Assembly (NCBI GenBank): GCA_017451665.1
Contig: JAFTNX010000163.1
Coordinates: forward strand, 1 to 14,922
DNA: 14,922 bases
Reading direction: 5' to 3'
DNA from: Oscillospiraceae bacterium
GTDB lineage: Bacteria > Bacillota > Clostridia > Oscillospirales > Ruminococcaceae
Shown: one piece after another, positions 12,371-14,922 of the stretch
How positions within the stretch are numbered: the first letter of the stretch is position 1
How the letters are laid out: every line of letters begins with the position of its first letter
Notes under the pieces: generated by a model
Database searches by the model: none
What the model saw: only the letters and a program-made list of their open reading frames with translations
What the model was told of the DNA's origin: nothing
Program-made: the position numbers and the translations under genes

Positions 12371-13594
12371 ATGACACAAAAGAGTAAAGACAAAAAGCCG
12401 TTACTTGAAAGACTCCAGAAGTACGAAACCCTTATAGCAGGAAGTGTGCTTTTTGTAGGCCTTGCACTTCTTATAGGCTTTGTTACTGCCTTTATCATAA
12501 AGACAAAAGCAGAGCTTGATACCTTTGTTATAAAGACTTCAAGTACACAATGGGCTAACGCCAGCTATTCGGGAATGTATTTTCCGGAAAACAAACTGAG
12601 CTTTTCACAAGACCCTTACGGCGATAAAATAGTTAATAAATGCGTTATTTTTGCAGGCACTTATCTTACTGCCGACAGCAGCGGAAAAACTGTGCTTGTT
12701 GATGATGAAAACAAAAAGGTTGAACAGATTGTATTCATATCAGATACAGGCAGAAGAATTACTGCCACATCTACAAAAGACGGAGTTACTTTTCTGGAAG
12801 ACGAAATTCCTGTTGATGAATTTTTCCTTGACGGGTATATGTTTCTCATAAAAGACGGTAAGGTTACTATAAACAACTACGACCTTGCTACTTATGGTGA
12901 TTTGGAAAAAATCCAGACTACAACAACCACAACAACTACTACCACAACGGTTGTCACAACCACACCTGAGGTTACAACTACAACACCTGAAACATCTTCA
13001 CCGGTAGTTTCAGGGGATAAGATTACTTCAACTACCCCACAGTCGGTTACAACTTCACCACCAAAAACCACAACGGTTACAACTACCAAAAAACCGACAC
13101 CTACAACTACTACCAAAAAGACAACTGTTACAACAACTACCACAAAAAAGAAAACTACTACCACCAAAATAACCACTACATCACCTACTGCTACAAACTA
13201 CAAATCCGATGACGAATTTGTCAAGGAGGTTTTAAAGCTTGTAAACGCTGAGCGTAAAAAGGCAGGGCTTAAAGAGGTTAAGGGAATGATTACTCTTGAC
13301 AAGGCTGCCACAATAAGAGCGCAGGAAATTACAGGTGCTGATGAGAATTTCTCACACACAAGACCAAACGGAAACAAGTGGTATACTATTCTTGCTGAGG
13401 TGGGAATTTCACCTATGGTTGCAGGCGAAAACCTTGCAGCAGGTCAGACCTCACCTGAAATGGTAGTAAGCGACTGGATGGCGTCAGAGGACCACAAGCA
13501 GAATATTCTCGACCCTGAGTACGACTATGTAGGGCTTGGCTATGTCAAGTACAACGGCTACTACTACTGGGCACAGATTTTCGCAGCATTCTAG
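12371..13594 (+). CDS. Membrane-anchored CAP/SCP-domain protein with Thr-rich linker
   Basis: Surface protein of 407 residues. Seen: a basic cytoplasmic N terminus, one membrane helix (about 20-43), an extracytoplasmic domain I do not recognise (about 50-180, with VNKCVIFAGTYLT and VEQIVFISDTGRRI), a Thr-rich linker (about 183-274) with Pro and Lys blocks, and a CAP domain (about 279-407). The CAP cavity residues are present: His in FSHTRPNG, Glu in AGENLAAG, and His in EDHKQNILDPEYDYVGLGY. CAP proteins of Firmicutes are secreted or wall-associated, with varied or unknown activity. ATG at 12371 follows AAAGGAAA; the gene sits 21 nt after the sugar transferase in one operon, so the linker could be a target of glycosylation started by that enzyme (inference). 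No sortase motif, as the anchor is N-terminal. Confidence 0.9.
   Translation: MTQKSKDKKPLLERLQKYETLIAGSVLFVGLALLIGFVTAFIIKTKAELDTFVIKTSSTQWANASYSGMYFPENKLSFSQDPYGDKIVNKCVIFAGTYLTADSSGKTVLVDDENKKVEQIVFISDTGRRITATSTKDGVTFLEDEIPVDEFFLDGYMFLIKDGKVTINNYDLATYGDLEKIQTTTTTTTTTTTVVTTTPEVTTTTPETSSPVVSGDKITSTTPQSVTTSPPKTTTVTTTKKPTPTTTTKKTTVTTTTTKKKTTTTKITTTSPTATNYKSDDEFVKEVLKLVNAERKKAGLKEVKGMITLDKAATIRAQEITGADENFSHTRPNGNKWYTILAEVGISPMVAGENLAAGQTSPEMVVSDWMASEDHKQNILDPEYDYVGLGYVKYNGYYYWAQIFAAF
12917..13200 (+). repeat. Threonine-codon low-complexity tract
   Basis: About 280 bp made mainly of ACA, ACT and ACC codons encodes the Thr-rich linker. The synonymous codons are mixed rather than uniform, so there is no long perfect microsatellite. 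The strand bias (A/C-rich on plus) leaves the opposite strand open as a spurious Val-rich frame at 12892-13176. Confidence 0.85.
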
Positions 13595-13729
13595 TGCCGC
13601 TGCCGGCACGGGCACCTCTGCCACATATCCTTTTGTTCGGGACTCAAATTTTGAGTCGTGGCAGGGCTATCGGTTCGCTTAACGCTCACCTTAAAAAGTG
13701 AGGACAAAAAGTTTATAAAGACAAAAATT

Positions 13730-13757
13730 AAGAGTAGGAGAAATCCTACTCTTTTTT
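13730..13757 (+). terminator. Terminator of the sugar-transferase/CAP operon
   Basis: A 10-bp stem AAGAGTAGGA/TCCTACTCTT with a GAAA tetraloop is followed by a six-T run (13752-13757). It lies about 136 nt after the CAP stop codon, so the transcript would include the upstream hairpins. Confidence 0.88.
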
Positions 13758-14040
13758 GTTGCCTGCCAAAGACTTAAAGTTTTAGGTCAAGCCTTTTTCA
13801 AAAGGCTTGTGGGGTTGAGGGGCAAAGCCCTCATCGCCCGTCGCAACGGGCGAAATCCCCTAATACCATTAAGCGTTTTTTGGAGGGGAGTTTATAAGGT
13901 GCCAGCCTTATAAACGATGGAACCTTTTTCAAGTAAAAAAGGTTCCTTGTAGTAGTTCTAAACGCACCACCCTCAAAAAGGTGCCAGTGGCACGTTTTTG
14001 ACACAACAAACTTTTAGTTTTCGTGCGTCAGCACAACAAA

Positions 14041-14073
14041 AAACAAAAAGCGTACGAAAAATCCGTACGCTTT
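14041..14073 (-). terminator. Terminator of rpsT
   Basis: On minus, AAAGCGTACG (14073-14064), a 7-nt loop and CGTACGCTTT (14056-14047) are followed by a T-rich run interrupted by one G. It is 15 nt after the rpsT stop. Confidence 0.85.
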
Positions 14074-14088
14074 AATGAATTACAAAAA

Positions 14089-14346
14089 TTACTTAGCAGC
14101 GTTAGCAAGCTTAGCAAGCTGTGACTTCTTTCTAGCAGCCTTGTTCTTGTGCATAACACCCTTTGCGCAAGCCTTGTCAACCTTCTTGATAGCAGCAGTT
14201 ACAGCTACATCAACGTTTTCGTTAGCTTCAACAGCAGCGTTAGCCTTCTTGATAGCAGTCTTAAGGTCTGACTTGATAGCCTTGTTTCTAAGTGTTTTTG
14301 TCTCGATTACCTTAACTCTCTTCTTTGCTGATTTGATGTTTGGCAT
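14089..14346 (-). CDS. rpsT: 30S ribosomal protein S20
   Basis: Primary 16S rRNA-binding protein of the small subunit. The 85 residues match the family length and pattern: MPNIKSAKKRVKVIETKTLRN, then NKAIKSDLKTAIKKANAAVEAN and the C-terminal GVMHKNKAARKKSQLAKLANA, a lysine/alanine-rich three-helix bundle. GGGAGGTG precedes ATG at 14346. It is divergent from gpr; rpsT next to gpr is a known Firmicutes arrangement (Bacillus has rpsT, gpr and spoIIP together). It has its own sigma-A promoter and a leader of about 95 nt with a hairpin that could take part in S20 autoregulation, known in E. coli at the translational level (inference for this organism). Confidence 0.98.
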   Translation of the reverse strand: MPNIKSAKKRVKVIETKTLRNKAIKSDLKTAIKKANAAVEANENVDVAVTAAIKKVDKACAKGVMHKNKAARKKSQLAKLANAAK

Positions 14347-14392
14347 TTAAGACACCTCCCGTTTTTAAGATTTTTCGCTTATTTCGTAAAAC

Positions 14393-14421
14393 AACTGCAC
14401 GACTGAGAGGTGAGTGCAGTT
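14393..14421 (-). promoter_or_regulatory. Hairpin in the rpsT leader
   Basis: AACTGCAC (14393-14400) pairs perfectly with GTGCAGTT (14414-14421) across a 13-nt loop. It lies about 20 nt into the predicted rpsT transcript and about 47 nt before the start codon, with no T-run, so it is not a terminator. A role in S20 autoregulation or mRNA stability is inference. Confidence 0.5.
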
Positions 14422-14447
14422 TGCGATATTAAACAAGCATTAGTCTT

Positions 14448-14476
14448 ATAATATCACAGTTAAAAAGAAATTTCAA
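14448..14476 (-). promoter_or_regulatory. Sigma-A promoter of rpsT
   Basis: On minus: TTGAAA (14476-14471), 17-nt spacer, TATTAT (14453-14448). Transcription is predicted to start near 14441. Confidence 0.8.
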
Positions 14477-14537
14477 GTACCCAGACGAAAAAATTTAAAG
14501 TTTTTTTCGGCTTTCCTTTGGTTAGTTTATACATAAA

Positions 14538-14554
14538 AAGGGCATAATACCCTT
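14538..14554 (+). promoter_or_regulatory. Possible forespore-type -10 in a palindrome before gpr
   Basis: CATAATA (14543-14549) resembles the -10 of sigma-F/sigma-G promoters (CATnnTA), which transcribe gpr in Bacillus. It forms the loop of an AAGGG/CCCTT inverted repeat. No clear -35 was found at the expected distance. Confidence 0.35.
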
Positions 14555-14579
14555 AAAAACACAATCGGGAGGGTTTATT

Positions 14580-14922
14580 ATGATAAGAACTGACCTTGCA
14601 GCAGAAAAAGAACAACAGCTTGATAATGCCGACAGCCATATCGAAGGGATTTCAAAGGAGGAATTTTATAAAGGGGATTTGCATATTTCGAGAATTTCCC
14701 TGACGTCACAGAATGCCTCATCACTCCTTGAAAAACCAATGGGAAACTATACCACCGTCACCTGCGAAAAGGGTTTTGACTCTATGCCGGATAAGGTGAA
14801 AATCTATTCAGATACCCTTTGTAACGAGCTTAAACGCCTTGCAGGAAAATTCAGAAAGCCTCTTGTTGTGGGACTTGGGAACGAAGCTATAACCCCCGAC
14901 AGCCTGGGCGTGCTGGTTTCAA
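14580..14922 (+). CDS. gpr: Germination protease GPR, N-terminal part
   Basis: Protease that degrades the DNA-protecting small acid-soluble spore proteins when the spore germinates; in the family it is made in the forespore as a zymogen and cleaves its own short propeptide. Seen in about 114 residues before the window ends: IRTDLAAEKEQQL (the conserved RTDLA start), SHIEGISKEEFYKGDLHISRI, EKPMGNYTTV (the PxGNY motif), and KPLVVGLGNEAITPDSLGVLV, all at family positions. GGGAGGG ends 6 nt before ATG at 14580. The propeptide is short here: only Met and Ile precede RTDLA. The rest of the gene is outside the window. It is divergent from rpsT, as is common in spore formers. Confidence 0.96.
   Translation, partial: MIRTDLAAEKEQQLDNADSHIEGISKEEFYKGDLHISRISLTSQNASSLLEKPMGNYTTVTCEKGFDSMPDKVKIYSDTLCNELKRLAGKFRKPLVVGLGNEAITPDSLGVLVS

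Larger units (their letters stand above)
13595..14088. other. 494-bp non-coding region packed with hairpins
   Basis: I find no credible gene here. Beyond the terminators listed separately it holds: GTGCCG/CGGCAC (13594-13609); a nested structure with outer CTGCCAC/GTGGCAG (13618-13664) and inner GACTCAA/TTGAGTC (13641-13657); CTCAC/GTGAG (13685-13702); CAAGCCTTTT/AAAAGGCTTG (13788-13809); GAGGG/CCCTC (13818-13832); TCGCCCGT/ACGGGCGA (13834-13853); TTTATAAGG/CCTTATAAA (13891-13914); an 11-bp stem GGAACCTTTTT (13919-13946); and GTGCC/GGCAC (13981-13993) flanked by A and T runs. This density suggests dispersed intergenic repeats or a structured RNA. Confidence 0.6.

Noticed and set aside
12892..13176. 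Valine-rich open frame opposite the CAP gene
   Set aside because: It is the complement of the Thr-codon tract (TGT/GGT/AGT), a pure composition artefact.
12917..13200. Phase-variable microsatellite
   Set aside because: Thr codons are mixed and there is no long perfect repeat unit that would slip readily.
13595..14088. CRISPR array or riboswitch
   Set aside because: The inverted repeats differ from each other and are not evenly spaced; no known riboswitch core was recognised, and no downstream gene on the same strand would be controlled before the rpsT terminator.

Overview
The window looks like chromosome of an AT-rich, endospore-forming Clostridia member, most plausibly a Ruminococcus-like Oscillospiraceae. 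Support for this: three sporulation/germination genes (spoIIP, spoVAC, and gpr beside rpsT), a GH74-like glycan-degrading protein, a secreted protein with a long threonine linker of the kind common in ruminococci, strong AG-rich ribosome binding sites, and sigma-A promoters with 17-nt spacers. The genus is inference. I see no phage, plasmid, IS element, CRISPR array, tRNA or rRNA.

Layout. 1-636: 3' end of a GH74-like beta-propeller glycosidase, converging at a bidirectional terminator on a lone HsdR-N-domain nuclease-like gene (670-1455, minus). 1597-5135: branched-chain amino acid operon on minus, in transcription order a 50-aa membrane protein, ilvB, ilvN, ilvC, driven by a clear extended -10 promoter. 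A hairpin plus heptamer-repeat module sits at the ilvC 3' end. 5170-6813: spoIIP (plus), whose linker region carries a dense palindromic repeat patch, overlaps tail-to-tail with spoVAC (minus). 6938-7414: YfcE/MJ0936-type phosphoesterase (minus), divergent from a three-gene cassette of small unrecognised proteins (7482-8442). 8535-9362: family 2 glycosyltransferase with its own promoter. 9442-10656: HtrA-like membrane protease (minus). 10925-13594: two-gene surface operon, a polyprenyl-phosphate sugar phosphotransferase followed by a membrane-anchored CAP-domain protein. 13595-14088: non-coding stretch crowded with hairpins. 14089-14346: rpsT (S20), divergent from gpr (14580 to window end).

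How the genes work together. IlvBN makes acetolactate or acetohydroxybutyrate and IlvC carries out the next step towards valine, leucine and isoleucine. SpoIIP degrades septal peptidoglycan for engulfment, SpoVAC belongs to the dipicolinate/mechanosensitive channel system, and GPR degrades small acid-soluble spore proteins at germination. The sugar transferase, the GT2 enzyme, HtrA and the CAP protein all point to the cell envelope.

Most worth checking: the palindromic patch inside spoIIP, the unrecorded-looking 50-aa membrane protein leading the ilv operon, the proline-linker cassette with a likely CUG start, the spoIIP/spoVAC antisense overlap, and the hairpin array before rpsT. All readings are by eye; no database search or folding was run.
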